Assembly (NCBI RefSeq): GCF_917563885.1
Contig: NZ_CAKJTG010000008.1
Span: 146,708-210,707, forward strand
DNA length: 64,000 nucleotides
DNA from: Pseudoneobacillus rhizosphaerae
GTDB lineage: Bacteria > Bacillota > Bacilli > Bacillales > Cytobacillaceae
Direction: 5' to 3'
Under the pieces are notes generated by a model that saw only the letters and a program-made list of their open reading frames with translations, searched no databases and was not told where the DNA came from. The position numbers and the translations under genes are program-made. Below are positions 9,109 to 20,740 of this stretch, in pieces. Every line of letters begins with the position of its first letter. The first letter of the stretch is position 1.

Positions 9109-10245
9109 TTGATACATGCAGCATATATACATATTCCTTTTTGTCAGCATATTTGTCACTATTGTGATTTTAATAAAATGTTTCTTAAGGACCAGCCTGT
9201 TGATGGTTATTTGGCTTTGTTAGAAAAGGAAATGGAACTTACATTAAAAACGTTACCAACCAATCACCTAGAAACAATATTTGTTGGTGGCGGTACGCCT
9301 ACCGCATTATCAGCAACACAGCTAGCTGACCTATGTGAAAGTGTAAATCGACAATTACCATTTAACGACAAGACGGAATTCACGTTTGAAGCAAATCCAG
9401 GGGACCTTAGTTTGGAAAAGTTTGAAATTTTAAAAGCCGCTGGTGTGAATCGAATTAGCTTTGGTGTCCAAACCTTTAATGAAACTCTTCTAAAAAAAAT
9501 TGGTAGAACACACCGACCAAGAGATGTTTACCAATCGATTGAATGGGCGAAAAAGGTAGGTTTTGAAAATATCAGTATTGATTTAATTTATGGTTTACCT
9601 GAACAAACATTAAAGGATTTTGAAGAAACATTAGAAATCGCCTTTTCATTAAATATTCCTCATTATTCGGGTTATTCTTTAATTATAGAGCCTAAAACGG
9701 TGTTCTATAATCAAATGAGAAAAGGGAAGCTTCCGATAGTAGGGGAAGATTTGGAAGCAAAAATGTATGGTATGTTAATGAATCAAATGGCCACACATGG
9801 TTTTGAACAATATGAAATAAGTAATTTTTCAAAAGCTGGTTTTGAAAGTAAGCATAACCTTACGTATTGGAATAATGATTTATACTATGGATTTGGTGCA
9901 GGTGCTCATAGCTACGTAAATGGATATCGAAAAGCCAATTACGGTCCATTGAAGAAATATATGGAACCGTTAGAACGAGAGGAGCTTCCAATTATGGAAG
10001 AGCATCTCGTTACAAGGGAAGAAAAAATGGAAGAGGAAATGTTTTTAGGTTTACGAAAAACAAAAGGAGTTAGTATTGGTAACTTTGAAAAAAGATACGG
10101 AACTTCGCCATTGGAATATTTTTCTAAGGCGATACAAGAAGTAAAGGAAAGAAACTTGATTGATATAGCTGACAATCATATTTTCTTAACAAGAAAAGGG
10201 AGATTTTTAGGAAATGAAGTTTTTCAATCATTTATTGGTATCTAA
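9109..10245 (+). CDS. hemW: Heme chaperone HemW (HemN-like radical SAM protein)
   Basis: Radical SAM protein that binds and delivers heme; older annotation calls it oxygen-independent coproporphyrinogen oxidase. The 378 residues start with TTG and carry the 4Fe-4S motif at Cys12, Cys16 and Cys19 (PFCQHICHYCDF). The residue after the third cysteine pattern is DF rather than the GC of true HemN, which favours HemW. GGGTP and a C-terminal HemW domain follow. The ribosome binding site is weak. It sits between lepA and hrcA, as in B. subtilis. Confidence 0.9.
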   Translation: MIHAAYIHIPFCQHICHYCDFNKMFLKDQPVDGYLALLEKEMELTLKTLPTNHLETIFVGGGTPTALSATQLADLCESVNRQLPFNDKTEFTFEANPGDLSLEKFEILKAAGVNRISFGVQTFNETLLKKIGRTHRPRDVYQSIEWAKKVGFENISIDLIYGLPEQTLKDFEETLEIAFSLNIPHYSGYSLIIEPKTVFYNQMRKGKLPIVGEDLEAKMYGMLMNQMATHGFEQYEISNFSKAGFESKHNLTYWNNDLYYGFGAGAHSYVNGYRKANYGPLKKYMEPLEREELPIMEEHLVTREEKMEEEMFLGLRKTKGVSIGNFEKRYGTSPLEYFSKAIQEVKERNLIDIADNHIFLTRKGRFLGNEVFQSFIGI

Positions 10246-10248
10246 TCG

Positions 10249-10277
10249 TTGACATCCTCCCTATGTTTTTGTTAATT
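10249..10277 (+). promoter_or_regulatory. Sigma-A promoter of the hrcA-dnaK operon
   Basis: TTGACA (10249-10254), 17-base spacer, TTAATT. The -10 is imperfect, but its position just ahead of the CIRCE operator is typical for class I heat-shock operons. Confidence 0.65.
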
Positions 10278-10288
10278 TATTATTAGAA

Positions 10289-10315
10289 TTAGCACTCAGG
10301 AGATGCGAGTGCTAA
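10289..10315 (+). promoter_or_regulatory. CIRCE operator (HrcA binding site)
   Basis: Perfect match to the CIRCE consensus: TTAGCACTC, nine bases, GAGTGCTAA. It lies between the promoter and the hrcA start, so HrcA would repress its own operon and heat stress would derepress it. Confidence 0.98.
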
Positions 10316-10329
10316 CAGAGGTGATATAT

Positions 10330-11361
10330 GTGCTTACAGATCGTCAATTATTGATTTTACAAGTGATTGTAGATGATTTTATTCATTCTGCTCAACCAGT
10401 CGGTTCAAGGAGTTTGTCCAAGAAAAATGAAATTTCCTTAAGTTCGGCAACGATTAGAAATGAAATGGCTGATCTTGAAGAGATGGGGTACATTGAAAAA
10501 ACACACACCTCGTCAGGGAGAATCCCATCAGAAAAGGGATACCGTTATTATGTTGATCATTTAGTTTCACCACATGCTTTAAACCAAGACGATGTTGGTA
10601 AAATTAAATCGATTTTTGAAGAAAAAATTTACGAGCTTGAAAAAATTGTCCAAAGGTCAGCAAAAATACTGTCAGAAATAACAAATTATACATCAATAGT
10701 GTTAGGCCCTGAGATTAATGTTAATAAGCTTAAAAAAATTCAAATTGTTCCCTTGAATCAAGAAACAGCCGTTGCGATTATTATTACTGATACAGGTCAT
10801 GTGGAGAATCGAATGTTTCACTTGCCACCATCGATTAATATTAATGAACTTGAAAAAATCGTTAATATTTTAAATGATCGACTAGTTGGGGTACCGTTAA
10901 TAAATTTAACAGATAAAATCTATAAGGAAGTGGCGGTCCTTTTAAGGCAGCATATTCAAAACTATGATTTAATAATGAATACCTTTGGAGACGCATTGAA
11001 GGTATCACCAAATGAAAAATTATTTTATGGTGGTAAAATCAACATGCTTAGCCAACCTGAATTTCATGATATTGAGAAAGTAAAAACACTTCTTAATATG
11101 ATGGAGCAGGACCAATGGATTTATGAATTTATCCGTCAAAATCAATCGGGTATTCATGTAAAAATTGGTAGAGAAAATAATAATATAGCAATGGAAAATT
11201 GTAGCTTAATCACGGCCACGTATTCAATGGGAGATGAAAAGCTTGGCACGATTGCCATTCTTGGCCCTACTAGGATGGAGTATTCAAGAGTAATAAGTTT
11301 GCTCCAATTATTTAGCCAGGATTTAACAACTGTATTAACAAAATTGTATCAAAATAAGTAG
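10330..11361 (+). CDS. hrcA: Heat-inducible transcription repressor HrcA
   Basis: DNA-binding repressor of class I heat-shock genes; it binds CIRCE and its activity depends on GroEL. GTG at 10330 is preferred because ACAGAGGTG precedes it and it gives a 343-residue protein starting [10 protein letters not shown]. The ATG at 10303 lies inside the CIRCE spacer. An N-terminal winged helix ([17 protein letters not shown]) is followed by the effector domain. First gene of hrcA-grpE-dnaK-dnaJ. Confidence 0.97.
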   Translation: MLTDRQLLILQVIVDDFIHSAQPVGSRSLSKKNEISLSSATIRNEMADLEEMGYIEKTHTSSGRIPSEKGYRYYVDHLVSPHALNQDDVGKIKSIFEEKIYELEKIVQRSAKILSEITNYTSIVLGPEINVNKLKKIQIVPLNQETAVAIIITDTGHVENRMFHLPPSININELEKIVNILNDRLVGVPLINLTDKIYKEVAVLLRQHIQNYDLIMNTFGDALKVSPNEKLFYGGKINMLSQPEFHDIEKVKTLLNMMEQDQWIYEFIRQNQSGIHVKIGRENNNIAMENCSLITATYSMGDEKLGTIAILGPTRMEYSRVISLLQLFSQDLTTVLTKLYQNK

Positions 11362-11413
11362 GCATGGAAATATTGATTAAAGGGTGAGTGCTGTGCTCTC
11401 ACCGTTTCCATGC
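11362..11413 (+). promoter_or_regulatory. Two-part hairpin between hrcA and grpE
   Basis: Outer stem GCATGGAAA / TTTCCATGC (11362-11370, 11405-11413) and inner stem GGTGAG / CTCACC (11383-11388, 11398-11403). There is no U-tract, so it is not a terminator. A processing or stability element here would fit what is known of the B. subtilis dnaK operon, where hrcA and downstream messages behave differently; that link is inference. Confidence 0.6.
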
Positions 11414-11451
11414 GAGGTTTAGAATGACACCCTTTAAGGGAGGTGAGTAAG

Positions 11452-12006
11452 TTGGCAGAAGAAATGAAAACTAATGCAGATAATGAAGTGAAATCAGACG
11501 TTGAAGAAACGATTGAACCGGTTTTTGAAGAAGAAGTTCAGACGGATAATGGGCAATCAGACATTGTGGCTGAGTATGAAGCTAAGCTTGAAGAGGCAAA
11601 TACTCGAATACTTCGCTTACAAGCAGATTATGATAATTTCCGCCGTAGAACAAAATTAGAAATAGAAGCTAATCAAAAATATAGAGCTCAAACAATTATT
11701 ACTGACCTATTACCGGTCTTAGATAACTTTGATCGAGCATTACAAACTCAGGTAGATCAGGAGCAAGCCAAATCCTTACTTCAAGGAATGGAAATGGTTT
11801 ATCGCCTTTTAATCGAAGCAATAAAAAAAGAAGGCGTAGAAATGATTGATGCAGTTGGTAAAGAATTTGACCCGCATTTACACCAAGCGGTTATGGTAGT
11901 TGAAGTGGAAGATACTGATTCTGGTATTGTTATCGAAGAGTTCCAAAAGGGATACAAATTAAAGGACAGAGTGATTCGTCCTTCAATGGTAAAAGTTAGT
12001 CAATAG
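11452..12006 (+). CDS. grpE: Nucleotide exchange factor GrpE
   Basis: Co-chaperone that releases ADP from DnaK. TTG at 11452 is chosen: GGGAGG ends 8 bases before it, whereas the in-frame GTG at 11443 overlaps that site. The 184-residue product has an acidic, poorly conserved N-terminus, a long coiled coil, and the family signature region ([11 protein letters not shown] to [16 protein letters not shown]). It is 35 bases upstream of dnaK. Confidence 0.96.
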   Translation: MAEEMKTNADNEVKSDVEETIEPVFEEEVQTDNGQSDIVAEYEAKLEEANTRILRLQADYDNFRRRTKLEIEANQKYRAQTIITDLLPVLDNFDRALQTQVDQEQAKSLLQGMEMVYRLLIEAIKKEGVEMIDAVGKEFDPHLHQAVMVVEVEDTDSGIVIEEFQKGYKLKDRVIRPSMVKVSQ

Positions 12007-12038
12007 AGAAACTACATATGAAAAATGAGGAGGATTAA

Positions 12039-13865
<1,827 letters not shown>

Positions 13866-13879
13866 GTATTGGACGAAAA

Positions 13880-14062
13880 GCTGTTTTCTTAGCGATTGTA
13901 CGGCATTTCTTTTTAAAAGTATCGAATACCGTATTAAAGAGTTTAGCTAGTAACAAAGTTAAGAAATCAGCTCAAGCTGTTTTCTTAACTAGTACTAAGT
14001 TTACTTAAAAATACAATGTAGTTCTCTAATAGTAGCTATAAGTATTAAATTGAGAAAACAGC
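13880..14062. repeat. Degenerate palindromic repeat element between dnaK and dnaJ
   Basis: The 318-base gap between dnaK and dnaJ holds four copies of one 12-mer. GCTGTTTTCTTA occurs at 13880-13891 and 13976-13987, and its near-inverse occurs at 13960-13971 (TAAGAAATCAGC) and 14051-14062 (TGAGAAAACAGC). The two middle copies face each other across TCAA and can form a 13-bp hairpin with one mismatch. The outer copies are inverted, like terminal repeats of a small non-coding palindromic or MITE-like element. No reading frame is visible inside. Confidence 0.6.
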
Positions 14063-14064
14063 CT

Positions 14065-14099
14065 AAGTCAAAGTCAGAATTTCATGACTTTGACTTTTT
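14065..14099 (+). terminator. Terminator between dnaK and dnaJ
   Basis: Perfect 12-bp stem AAGTCAAAGTCA / TGACTTTGACTT with an 8-base loop, followed by TTT. It would limit transcription from hrcA-dnaK into dnaJ. I see no convincing sigma-A promoter between it and dnaJ (a TAAAAT at 14145-14150 lacks a good -35). Confidence 0.75.
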
Positions 14100-14183
14100 C
14101 AACGTTAAAAGCTATTCCGCTTTTCTAAGTAACGGAATTTATGTTAAAATAGTCTTTATGTGAACGAATCGGGAGTGGAATTT

Positions 14184-15308
14184 ATGAGTAAAAGGGATTA
14201 CTATGAAGTGCTTGGGGTAAGTAAAAATGCTTCAAAAGACGAATTAAAGAAAGCTTATCGTAAGCTATCGAAACAATATCACCCAGATATTAATAAAGAA
14301 CCAAATGCAGATGAAAAATTCAAAGAAATTGCCGAAGCTTATGAAGTACTTAGCGATGACCAGAAGAAAGCTCAATATGATCAGTTTGGGCATGCTGGAC
14401 CAAATCAAGGCTTTGGAGGCTCTGATTTTGGAGGTGGTTTTGGTGGTTTCGAGGATATCTTCAGTAGTTTCTTTGGTGGTGGAGGCGCTAGACGTCGTGA
14501 CCCAAATGCTCCAAGACAAGGTGCTGATTTACAATACACGATGACTTTGTCCTTTGAAGAAGCAGTTTTTGGTAAGGAAGTCGATATTGAAATCCCTCGT
14601 GAGGAAACCTGCGATACATGTAGCGGATCAGGTGCTAAACCTGGTACAAAGCCTGAAACTTGTAAGCATTGTCAAGGATCTGGGCAGCTTAATGTGGAGC
14701 AAAACACACCATTTGGTAGAATTGTAAATCGTCGTGTTTGCCATTATTGTAATGGAACTGGGAAAGAAATTAAGAATAAATGTAATACATGTAGTGGAAC
14801 TGGAAAAATAAAGAAACGCAGAAAAATCAATGTTAAAGTCCCAGCAGGTGTAGATGATGGTCAACAATTAAGAGTGGCTGGACAAGGTGAGCCAGGAGTT
14901 AATGGTGGACCAGCTGGGGATTTATATGTAGTCTTTCATGTACGTGCCCATGAGTTCTTTGAAAGAGACGGCGATGATATCTATTGCGAAATGCCGATTA
15001 CCTTCGTTCAAGCAAGCTTGGGAGATGAAATTGAAGTTCCTACTATTAATGGAAAAATAAAACTCAAAGTCCCAGCAGGCACTCAAACAGGAACGAAGTT
15101 TAGATTAAAAGGTAAAGGAGTTCCTAATGTAAGAGGTTACGGTGTAGGGGACCAGCATATCATTGTTCGTATCGTTACTCCGACTAAATTAACAGAAAAA
15201 CAAAAGCAATTATTAGCTGAGTTTGGTGAAATTAGTGGAAACCTTCCTCAAGGTGAACAAGAAGAAGGGTTCTTTTCAAAAGTAAAACGTGCCTTTAAAG
15301 GTGACTAA
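14184..15308 (+). CDS. dnaJ: Molecular chaperone DnaJ (Hsp40)
   Basis: J-domain co-chaperone that stimulates DnaK ATPase. ATG 14184 follows GGGAGTGG and gives [14 protein letters not shown]; the GTG at 14160 is rejected. The 374 residues show the J-domain with HPD (YHPDINKE), a glycine/phenylalanine-rich linker, four zinc-binding CxxCxGxG repeats ([32 protein letters not shown]) and the C-terminal substrate-binding domains. It is a full-length type I DnaJ. Downstream prmA follows after 18 bases. Confidence 0.98.
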   Translation: MSKRDYYEVLGVSKNASKDELKKAYRKLSKQYHPDINKEPNADEKFKEIAEAYEVLSDDQKKAQYDQFGHAGPNQGFGGSDFGGGFGGFEDIFSSFFGGGGARRRDPNAPRQGADLQYTMTLSFEEAVFGKEVDIEIPREETCDTCSGSGAKPGTKPETCKHCQGSGQLNVEQNTPFGRIVNRRVCHYCNGTGKEIKNKCNTCSGTGKIKKRRKINVKVPAGVDDGQQLRVAGQGEPGVNGGPAGDLYVVFHVRAHEFFERDGDDIYCEMPITFVQASLGDEIEVPTINGKIKLKVPAGTQTGTKFRLKGKGVPNVRGYGVGDQHIIVRIVTPTKLTEKQKQLLAEFGEISGNLPQGEQEEGFFSKVKRAFKGD

Positions 15309-15326
15309 GGATTGGAGTTGGCGGAT

Positions 15327-16265
15327 GTGAAATGGTCAGAAATTAGCATTCATACGACAAATGAAGCAATTGAACCGATTTCAAATATCCTGCATGAAGC
15401 AGGGGCAAGTGGTGTTGTTATTGAGGATCCTTTTGAATTAGCGAAAGAAAGGGAAGACCAGTTCGGGGAAATCTACCAACTTGATCCACAAGATTATCCT
15501 GATGAAGGTGTTATTGTTAAAGCCTATTTGTCTGTGAATAGCTTTTTAGCTGAAACAGTAGATGGGATTAAAGAAGCTATTAATGGCCTTACTCTTCATA
15601 ATATTGATATTGGTAAGAATAAAGTAAGTATAATTGAGGTTAATGAAGAGGATTGGGCTACTGCCTGGAAGAAATATTACCATCCTGTGAAAATTTCTGA
15701 AAGATTCACGATCGTTCCAACTTGGGAGGAATATACTCCTGTTAACAGTGACGAGTTAATAATTGAACTTGATCCTGGCATGGCATTTGGAACAGGAACA
15801 CATCCGACCACGGTTATGTGTATTCAAGCCCTTGAAAGAACTGTTAAAAAAGGGGATCGTATCATCGATGTAGGCACAGGTTCAGGCGTGTTAAGTATTG
15901 CTGGAGCTATGCTTGGAGCAGAAAAAATTACTGCTCTAGACCTTGACCAAGTTGCGGTAACGACAGCTAAAATGAATATTGAGTTAAATCATGTACAAGA
16001 AATTGTGGAAGTTTCGCAGAATAACTTACTTGAAGGTATAGTTGAACCTGTAGATGGAATTGTGGCCAATATCTTAGCTGAAGTGATTGTCAGATTTACT
16101 GACGATGCATCTAAAATTGTGAAAAAAGATGGTTACTTTATCGCTTCAGGGATTATTCAACAGAAAAAGCAAGATGTGAAAGATGCATTAACAAAAGCTG
16201 GTTTTGAAATTACTGAAACCCTTTTAATGGAAGATTGGGTTGCTCTTATAGCTAAAAAACTTTAG
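15327..16265 (+). CDS. prmA: Ribosomal protein L11 methyltransferase
   Basis: SAM-dependent methyltransferase that modifies L11 of the large subunit. GTG 15327 is chosen because it gives the family N-terminus ([18 protein letters not shown]) and 312 residues; the earlier TTG at 15312 only adds five residues. The N-terminal L11-recognition domain is followed by a Rossmann fold with [11 protein letters not shown] and the NILAEVI motif. It follows dnaJ closely and is probably co-transcribed with it, rsmE and mtaB. Confidence 0.95.
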   Translation: MKWSEISIHTTNEAIEPISNILHEAGASGVVIEDPFELAKEREDQFGEIYQLDPQDYPDEGVIVKAYLSVNSFLAETVDGIKEAINGLTLHNIDIGKNKVSIIEVNEEDWATAWKKYYHPVKISERFTIVPTWEEYTPVNSDELIIELDPGMAFGTGTHPTTVMCIQALERTVKKGDRIIDVGTGSGVLSIAGAMLGAEKITALDLDQVAVTTAKMNIELNHVQEIVEVSQNNLLEGIVEPVDGIVANILAEVIVRFTDDASKIVKKDGYFIASGIIQQKKQDVKDALTKAGFEITETLLMEDWVALIAKKL

Positions 16266-16271
16266 GTATGG

Positions 16272-16295
16272 AAAAAGGGGGTAATTCCCCTTTTT
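16272..16295 (+). terminator. Short hairpin after prmA
   Basis: Stem AAAAAGGGG / CCCCTTTTT with a 6-base loop. The last T residues belong to the stem itself, so termination is likely partial, leaving rsmE in the same transcript. Confidence 0.5.
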
Positions 16296-16329
16296 AACTT
16301 TTTTCTAGAAAAGATTGGGTGTGTTACTT

Positions 16330-17079
16330 TTGCAACGATATTTCGCAGACGAAGTGAATGCAAATGGACAACTTGTAATTTCTGGAGATGATTATCATCA
16401 TGTTGTCAGAGTTATGAGAATGGATGTAGGAGATAAACTGATTTGTGTTGATGGCTCCGGAAAATCTTGTATTTGTACAATTGCAGAAATTACCGATAAA
16501 AAAATTAATTGTAATGTAGTAGAATGTAAGGATGGGTCTTCCGAGTTACCGATTCGTGTATCCATCGCGAGTGGTCTGCCTAAAGGGGATAAATTGGAAT
16601 GGATTATACAAAAAGGGACCGAGCTTGGTGCTGATCAATTTGTCCCTTTTACTGCAGCTCGTTCAATTGTAAAATGGGATGAAAAAAAAGCAGACAAAAA
16701 AGTTGAGCGTTGGCAAAAGATTGCGAAGGAAGCCGCGGAACAATCGCATCGTAACAAAGTGCCTACTGTACATTTTCCAATAAATTTAAATGCATTGATT
16801 GAAGCTAGCAAGAATTATGATTGTAAGCTTATTGCTTATGAAGAGGACTCTAGAATAGGAGAAGCCTCTGTATTGGCTAAATCTTTAAAGAACCTTGAGG
16901 AAAACAATACATTATTTGTCGTTTTTGGTCCTGAAGGTGGGCTAGACCAAAAGGAAGTAGAAAAACTACAAGAGCATGGGTTTCAAACATGCGGATTAGG
17001 TCCAAGAATATTAAGAACGGAAACAGCACCACTTGCTTTGTTATCTGCTGTTTCTTATCATTTTGAACTATCGAGGTGA
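16330..17079 (+). CDS. rsmE: 16S rRNA (uracil1498-N3)-methyltransferase RsmE
   Basis: SPOUT-family methyltransferase that modifies U1498 in the decoding region of 16S rRNA. An N-terminal PUA-like RNA-binding domain precedes the knotted SPOUT domain with VFGPEGGLDQKE and LGPRILRTETA near the C-terminus. The start is uncertain. TTG 16330 gives the family N-terminus MQRYF and about 249 residues; TTG 16315 and GTG 16321 are in-frame alternatives and no clear ribosome binding site decides. Seven bases separate it from mtaB. Confidence 0.93.
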   Translation: MQRYFADEVNANGQLVISGDDYHHVVRVMRMDVGDKLICVDGSGKSCICTIAEITDKKINCNVVECKDGSSELPIRVSIASGLPKGDKLEWIIQKGTELGADQFVPFTAARSIVKWDEKKADKKVERWQKIAKEAAEQSHRNKVPTVHFPINLNALIEASKNYDCKLIAYEEDSRIGEASVLAKSLKNLEENNTLFVVFGPEGGLDQKEVEKLQEHGFQTCGLGPRILRTETAPLALLSAVSYHFELSR

Positions 17080-17085
17080 ACAAGG

Positions 17086-18441
17086 ATGGCAACAGTAGCT
17101 TTTCATACATTAGGATGTAAGGTAAATCATTATGAAACAGAAGCCATTTGGCAATTGTTTAAACAAGAAGGTTATGACCGAGTTGATTTTGAATCTACTT
17201 CGGATGTCTATATAATTAACACTTGTACTGTTACAAATACAGGCGACAAAAAAAGCCGTCAAGTCATTCGTAGAGCAGTTAGAAAAAACCCTGATGCAGT
17301 TATTTGTGTAACAGGTTGTTATGCTCAAACATCACCTGCAGAAATTATGGCAATTCCTGGTGTAGATGTTGTAGTAGGAACGCAAGATCGGATTAAGATG
17401 CTTGAGTACATTGAACAATATAAACATGAGCGCCAGCCAATTAATGGTGTGCGCAATATTATGAAGAACCGTGTTTATGAGGAGCTTGATGTTCCTGCAT
17501 TTACGGATCGAACTCGTGCATCCTTAAAAATCCAAGAAGGTTGTAATAACTTCTGCACATTTTGTATTATTCCTTGGGCGCGCGGCTTAATGAGATCTCG
17601 TGATCCTAAAGAGGTTATTAAACAAGCTCAGCAATTAGTTGATTCTGGTTATAAAGAAATCGTTTTAACAGGAATCCACACAGGTGGTTACGGAGAAGAT
17701 TTGAAGGATTATAACCTTGCCATGCTTTTAAAAGACTTGGAAGCTGAAGTAAGAGGGCTAAAGCGCCTAAGAATCTCTTCTATTGAAGCTAGCCAAATTA
17801 CAGATGAAGTCATTGAGGTAATGAATAACTCAGAAGTTATCGTCCGCCATTTGCATATCCCATTACAATCAGGATCCAATTCTGTTCTGAAAAGAATGCG
17901 TCGTAAGTATACGATGGAATTCTTTGGTGAACGTTTAGATCGATTAAAAGAAGCTCTTCCAGGTCTAGCGGTTACCTCTGATGTTATTGTAGGTTTCCCA
18001 GGTGAAACAGAAGAAGAGTTTATGGAGACTTATAACTTCATCAAGTATCATAAATTTTCGGAATTACATGTTTTCCCATATTCGAAAAGAACAGGTACAC
18101 CTGCAGCACGAATGGAAGAACAAGTAGATGAAGAAATTAAAAATGAGCGTGTACACCGCTTAATTACTCTTTCTGATCAGTTAGCGAAGGAATACGCTTC
18201 ACAATACGAAGATGCTATTTTAGAAGTGATCCCAGAAGATCGTTTCAAAAATGGATCCGAACAAGGGCTATTGGAAGGTTATTCTGATAATTATATGAAG
18301 GTTATATTTCCTGGAACTGAAGAAATGATAGGGAAAATTGTCAAAGTAAAAATAACAAAGGCTGGTTACCCTTATAACGAGGGGCAATTTGTTCGTGTTG
18401 TTAATGAAGATATTGCTTTGCAAGAAGAAATCGTTATTTAA
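17086..18441 (+). CDS. mtaB: tRNA ms2t6A37 methylthiotransferase MtaB
   Basis: Radical SAM enzyme that adds the 2-methylthio group to t6A37 in tRNAs reading ANN codons. The 451-residue product has the N-terminal cluster-binding domain with LGCKVNHYE, INTCTVTN and VTGCYAQ, a radical SAM domain with CNNFCTFC, and a C-terminal TRAM-like region. MtaB rather than MiaB is supported by length and by the rsmE-mtaB neighbourhood (yqeU-yqeV in B. subtilis). AGGTGA precedes the ATG. Confidence 0.94.
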   Translation: MATVAFHTLGCKVNHYETEAIWQLFKQEGYDRVDFESTSDVYIINTCTVTNTGDKKSRQVIRRAVRKNPDAVICVTGCYAQTSPAEIMAIPGVDVVVGTQDRIKMLEYIEQYKHERQPINGVRNIMKNRVYEELDVPAFTDRTRASLKIQEGCNNFCTFCIIPWARGLMRSRDPKEVIKQAQQLVDSGYKEIVLTGIHTGGYGEDLKDYNLAMLLKDLEAEVRGLKRLRISSIEASQITDEVIEVMNNSEVIVRHLHIPLQSGSNSVLKRMRRKYTMEFFGERLDRLKEALPGLAVTSDVIVGFPGETEEEFMETYNFIKYHKFSELHVFPYSKRTGTPAARMEEQVDEEIKNERVHRLITLSDQLAKEYASQYEDAILEVIPEDRFKNGSEQGLLEGYSDNYMKVIFPGTEEMIGKIVKVKITKAGYPYNEGQFVRVVNEDIALQEEIVI

Positions 18442-18492
18442 CCTAAGTATGAAATGGCCAAAAGGAAGTAAAATACTAAGTTAGAAATACAG

Positions 18493-18521
18493 TTGACCTT
18501 GTTTCAATGTTATATTATAAT
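18493..18521 (+). promoter_or_regulatory. Strong sigma-A promoter of rpsU-yqeY
   Basis: TTGACC, 17-base spacer, perfect TATAAT (18516-18521), about 66 bases ahead of the rpsU start. Confidence 0.85.
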
Positions 18522-18586
18522 CGTATGGTACATGGAAAACCATGTGATTGATGTTAGTGTGTTGTGTTCGGAGGGAGGGAAATAGA

Positions 18587-18760
18587 ATGTCTAAAACTGT
18601 TGTTCGCAAAAACGAATCGCTTGAAGATGCTCTTCGTCGCTTCAAACGTACGGTATCTAAATCTGGTACTATACAAGAAGCTAGAAAGCGCGAATTCTAT
18701 GAAAAGCCTAGCGTAAAACGCAAGAAGAAGTCTGAGGCTGCTAGAAAGCGTAAGTTCTAA
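18587..18760 (+). CDS. rpsU: 30S ribosomal protein S21
   Basis: A 57-residue, highly basic small-subunit protein. ATG 18587 follows GGAGGGA and gives [16 protein letters not shown]; the longer frame from 18548 is rejected because it adds residues foreign to S21. The C-terminus [14 protein letters not shown] is typical. It is followed 15 bases later by yqeY, a conserved pairing in Bacillus. Confidence 0.98.
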   Translation: MSKTVVRKNESLEDALRRFKRTVSKSGTIQEARKREFYEKPSVKRKKKSEAARKRKF

Positions 18761-18775
18761 GAGAGGGTGAATGAA

Positions 18776-19222
18776 ATGAGTCTTCTCGAGCGTTTAAATA
18801 ATGATATGAAGCAAGCGATGAAAAACAAAGAAAAAGACAAGCTCTCTGTTATTCGGATGATTAAAGCTACTTTGCAAAACGAAGCGATTAAGCTTGGAAA
18901 GCAAGAGCTAACTGAAGAAGAAGAGCTAACAGTCCTATCTCGCGAAATGAAACAACGCAAAGACTCCCTCCATGAATTTGATAAAGCTGGTCGTATTGAC
19001 CTTGTAGAAAAACTGCAGCAAGAAATTTCTGTAGTTGAGATATACATGCCAAAACAACTTTCTGAAGAGGAAATCGCTGATATTGTTAAACAAGCAATAG
19101 TGGAAGTTGATGCCACTTCAAAAGCGGATATGGGTAAAGTTATGTCTGCTATTATGCCTAAAGTAAAAGGTAAAGCAGATGGTTCACTTGTTAATAAACT
19201 TGTACAACAACACCTTTCATAA
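18776..19222 (+). CDS. yqeY: GatB/YqeY domain protein
   Basis: A 148-residue helical protein of the GatB/YqeY family. The domain resembles the tRNA-binding tail of the GatB amidotransferase subunit, but a role for the stand-alone protein is not established. ATG 18776 follows AGAGGGTG; the GTG at 18767 is rejected. It starts [20 protein letters not shown] and ends with the conserved [19 protein letters not shown] stretch. It lies between rpsU and a strong terminator. Confidence 0.93.
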   Translation: MSLLERLNNDMKQAMKNKEKDKLSVIRMIKATLQNEAIKLGKQELTEEEELTVLSREMKQRKDSLHEFDKAGRIDLVEKLQQEISVVEIYMPKQLSEEEIADIVKQAIVEVDATSKADMGKVMSAIMPKVKGKADGSLVNKLVQQHLS

Positions 19223-19236
19223 CCAAAAACATCAAG

Positions 19237-19266
19237 GACCGTAAGCGATTCGCTTACGGTCTTTTT
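19237..19266 (+). terminator. Terminator after yqeY
   Basis: Perfect 11-bp stem GACCGTAAGCG / CGCTTACGGTC with a 3-base loop, followed by TTTTT. Confidence 0.95.
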
Positions 19267-19348
19267 AAATCTTATAGACTTTGCGCGTCATGTTACTAAT
19301 CCCTCAAAACATAGAATTAGGATTCTCCAATAAAAATAAAAAAAATAA

Positions 19349-19374
19349 TGAAACTTTTTCTTATTAGAAACGTA
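19349..19374 (+). promoter_or_regulatory. Sigma-W-type promoter of yqeZ-floA-yqfB
   Basis: TGAAAC (19349-19354), 16 bases, CGTA (19371-19374): an exact match to the sigma-W -35 and -10 consensus. It ends 36 bases before the yqeZ start. The orthologous B. subtilis operon belongs to the sigma-W envelope-stress regulon. Confidence 0.9.
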
Positions 19375-19409
19375 GATACAAGTTAAGACATATAAAAAGG
19401 AGGGGAACA

Positions 19410-20720
19410 ATGAAACTAAAGGGACTATTTCTCTTTTTTATGCTAATTCTTACTTGCTTTTCATGGAGTCTACCATTCTCATACGCCGATTCAGAAAAGA
19501 CCGTCTATATCGTTCCGATTGAGGATACAGTAGAAAAAGGCTTGAATGCTTTTCTTAAACGTGCAGTGAGCGAGGCGGAAGAGGATAATGCAAGAGCCAT
19601 TATTTTTGAAGTCAATACTCCTGGTGGAGCTGTCGATGCAGCTGCTGAAATTGGTAAACTATTAACCACTACAAATATAAAGACAGTCGCATTTATAAAT
19701 AATCAGGCCTTATCTGCTGGAGCCTATATTTCCTTAAATACAGACGAAATTTATATGGTTCCAGGGGCAACGATGGGTTCAGCTGCGATTATTGATCAGG
19801 CAGGTAACACAGCTGGGAAAAAAGCCGAATCCTATTGGTTTGCTGCGATGCAAAGTGCTGCGAAAAATAGTGGACGTGATCCTATTTATGCATTAGCGAT
19901 GGCAGATGAAAACGTTCATTTACCTGAACTTGGAGCTAAAAAAGGTAGTTTGCTTACATTAACTGCGGATCAAGCTTTGGAAGTAGGCTATGCTGAAGGA
20001 ATTGTTAAAAATCAAGATGAACTATTAAAAAGTTTAAATTTAGAAGATGCCCAACTTATAAAAGTAGATGAAAGCTTTGCTGAAAAATTAGCAAGATTCA
20101 TTACTAATCCAATCGTTATTCCTATTTTATTATCAATTGGTAGTCTTGGGCTTGTACTTGAATTATACTCGCCAGGCTTTGGTGTGCCCGGATTTATGGG
20201 ATTATCAGCATTATTGCTATTCTTTTACGGCCATATGGTTGCAGGTCTAGCTGGTTATGAGACGATTATCTTGTTTGTGATTGGCATCCTCCTACTTGTA
20301 GCGGAGCTATTTCTTCCAGGAGGATTAATTGGTATACTTGGATTTGCAGTTATAATAGGTAGTTTCTTTTTAGCTAGTGAAAACGTCATTCATATGGGAA
20401 TATCTATTCTTATCGCCATTATTATTTCCATAGTAGCATCAATTTTCATGATAAAGGTGTTGGGGAGAAAAATGAGCATTTTTAAAAAGATTATCTTAAA
20501 TGATTCAACCAATACCGAGCAAGGTTACGTTTCAAACGTAAATCGGGTTGATTTATTAGATAAGCAAGGCGTTACTCTAACTCAGCTTCGTCCAGCTGGA
20601 AAAATAAAGATTGAGGACGAAATAATTGATGCAGTAAGTGAAGGAGCCTTTATTCAAAAGGATCAAGAAGTAAAGGTAATAAAGGTTGAAGGTTCTCGCA
20701 TCGTTGTAAGAGGAATTTAG
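19410..20720 (+). CDS. yqeZ: NfeD family membrane serine protease (NfeD1b)
   Basis: Membrane protein that partners with flotillin in lipid microdomains. The 436 residues comprise a signal peptide (1-26), a ClpP/SppA-like serine protease domain with [13 protein letters not shown] (candidate nucleophile Ser), a block of about four transmembrane segments, and a cytoplasmic NfeD OB-fold domain at the C-terminus ([17 protein letters not shown]). AAAAGGAGGGG precedes the ATG. It is the first gene of a three-gene operon with floA and yqfB. Confidence 0.92.
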   Translation: MKLKGLFLFFMLILTCFSWSLPFSYADSEKTVYIVPIEDTVEKGLNAFLKRAVSEAEEDNARAIIFEVNTPGGAVDAAAEIGKLLTTTNIKTVAFINNQALSAGAYISLNTDEIYMVPGATMGSAAIIDQAGNTAGKKAESYWFAAMQSAAKNSGRDPIYALAMADENVHLPELGAKKGSLLTLTADQALEVGYAEGIVKNQDELLKSLNLEDAQLIKVDESFAEKLARFITNPIVIPILLSIGSLGLVLELYSPGFGVPGFMGLSALLLFFYGHMVAGLAGYETIILFVIGILLLVAELFLPGGLIGILGFAVIIGSFFLASENVIHMGISILIAIIISIVASIFMIKVLGRKMSIFKKIILNDSTNTEQGYVSNVNRVDLLDKQGVTLTQLRPAGKIKIEDEIIDAVSEGAFIQKDQEVKVIKVEGSRIVVRGI

Positions 20721-20740
20721 TATCATTAAGGAGGAAAAAA

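Noticed and set aside
14115..14150. Promoter for dnaJ
   Set aside because: TAAAAT is present but no -35 with proper spacing was found.
14305..14544. Alternative-frame ORF within dnaJ
   Set aside because: Shadow of the J-domain coding sequence in another frame.
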